Program-made: the position numbers and the translations under genes
The notes under the pieces: generated by a model
Databases searched by the model: none
What the model was told of the DNA's origin: nothing
Seen by the model: the letters and a program-made list of their open reading frames with translations, nothing else
NCBI GenBank assembly: GCA_903873395.1
Contig: CAIQOJ010000130.1
Coordinates: 1-41,848, forward strand
Direction of reading: 5' to 3'
Source: an uncultured Acidimicrobiaceae bacterium
GTDB lineage: Bacteria > Actinomycetota > Acidimicrobiia > Acidimicrobiales > RAAP-2
Length of the DNA: 41,848 nucleotides
Shown: piece by piece, positions 41,296 through 41,848 of the stretch
Layout of the letters: the number at the start of each line of letters is the position of its first letter
Position numbering within the stretch: the first letter of the stretch is position 1

Positions 41296-41848
41296 GAGTA
41301 CGTGAACTTCGTCGCTGAGGCCGCCGTCCCACCTGGGGCGGTCACCGTGATGGTCACCGCTCCGGCCGCCGACACCGCTGGGGCGGTCACCGTGATCTGG
41401 GTGCCTGCAGCGTTGACGGTGTAGGTGGTGGCCGCGGTGGTGCCGAACTTCACCGAGGTCGCACCGGTGAGGTTGACCCCCGTGATCTTCACGCTGGTGC
41501 CGCCGAGATGGGTGCCGGTGGCCGGGGTGAAGGACGTGATGGACGTGGCCAGGTAGGTGAACTTGTCACCGGCGACAGCGGCAGTGGTGCCCGACGGAGT
41601 CACGATGGTGATGTCGACCGTGCCGGCCACTCCCGCTGGTGCGGTGGCTGTGATCAACGACCCGGTGGTGGCCACGGTAAAGCTGGTGGCGGCCGTCGTG
41701 CCGAACTTCACTGCCGTCGCTCCGGTCAGCATCGTGCCGCTGATCTTGACGCTGGTGCCACCGGCCACAGTGCCACTCGTCGGCGTGATGGCGGTCACCG
41801 AAGGCGTGACGTAGGTGTACTGGTCGGCGGCCACGGTGGCACTGGTGC
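41292..41848 (-). CDS. IPT/TIG-repeat extracellular protein, 3' part (5' end outside window)
   Basis: The frame is open to the window edge and gives at least 185 residues, made of two full IPT/TIG immunoglobulin-like repeats of about 83 aa. Each begins SVTAITPTSGTVAGGTSVKI or SITSFTPATGTHLGGTSVKI, then LTGATxVKFGTTAAT, then ITxTAPAxxAGTVxITVxxP. The end of a further repeat (QYTYV) precedes them. The protein is Thr/Ser/Ala-rich with no Cys and ends at the last repeat (KFTYS). Such repeats form stalks in large surface or secreted proteins. The near-identity of repeats at DNA level suggests recent duplication. Confidence 0.9.
   Translation of the reverse strand, partial: TSATVAADQYTYVTPSVTAITPTSGTVAGGTSVKISGTMLTGATAVKFGTTAATSFTVATTGSLITATAPAGVAGTVDITIVTPSGTTAAVAGDKFTYLATSITSFTPATGTHLGGTSVKITGVNLTGATSVKFGTTAATTYTVNAAGTQITVTAPAVSAAGAVTITVTAPGGTAASATKFTYS

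Overview
The window is one stretch of a high-GC actinobacterial chromosome. Dense 4-bp ATGA/GTGA gene overlaps, many GTG starts, an Rpf-type transglycosylase domain, an MMPL transporter and a complete-looking mycofactocin locus all fit Actinobacteria. An Acidimicrobiia-like lineage is my inference; nothing here fixes the species.

Layout. 1-6.4 kb: the 3' end of a TrpB2-type tryptophan synthase beta gene, a VapBC-type toxin-antitoxin pair, a MarR regulator heading a heterodimeric ABC exporter operon (minus strand), and a broken Phd-type antitoxin gene. 6.4-13.1 kb: aldehyde dehydrogenase, membrane fatty-acid/carotenoid desaturase-like protein, Na+/H+ antiporter, SnoaL-like protein and an MMPL transporter. 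13.3-21.8 kb: tyrosine phosphatase, an unknown membrane-anchored protein, GabT-type aminotransferase, GNAT acetyltransferase, a thioredoxin-fold protein coupled to an OmpR/histidine-kinase pair, and an exported alpha/beta hydrolase. 22.0-24.1 kb: cold-shock protein, an Rpf-like secreted protein, and a 1.26-kb gene-poor, partly AT-rich gap.

24.1-39.8 kb is the main interest: a mycofactocin system. Divergent from the TetR regulator mftR, a single minus-strand operon of about 13.4 kb reads mftA (51-aa precursor ending IDGMCGVY), mftB, mftC (radical SAM), an OYE/FadH-family flavoprotein, an SDR, a second OYE/FadH-family flavoprotein, etfA, fixC, fixX, etfB, mftE (creatininase family), a second SDR and mftF (glycosyltransferase). 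Next to mftR on the plus strand is an NDMA-type zinc alcohol dehydrogenase. Two genes usual in mycobacterial loci, mftD (FMN enzyme making premycofactocin) and mftG (GMC oxidoreductase returning electrons to respiration), are not in the window. Instead the operon holds two FMN/Fe-S/FAD flavoproteins and a full ETF plus ETF:quinone-oxidoreductase module. My working model: NAD-retaining SDRs and the alcohol dehydrogenase oxidise alcohols, mycofactocin takes the electrons, and the OYE-like proteins with EtfAB-FixCX pass them to the quinone pool. The model is inference; the gene content is seen directly.

39.8-41.8 kb: a SHOCT protein and a DUF6325-like protein, then a small Arg-rich ORF coupled to the 3' end of an IPT/TIG-repeat protein that runs off the window.

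A second theme is short tandem duplication. Units of 12-29 bp, in 2-5 copies, occur at least ten times, in coding and non-coding DNA. One has frameshifted an antitoxin gene and one sits at the 3' end of a gene.
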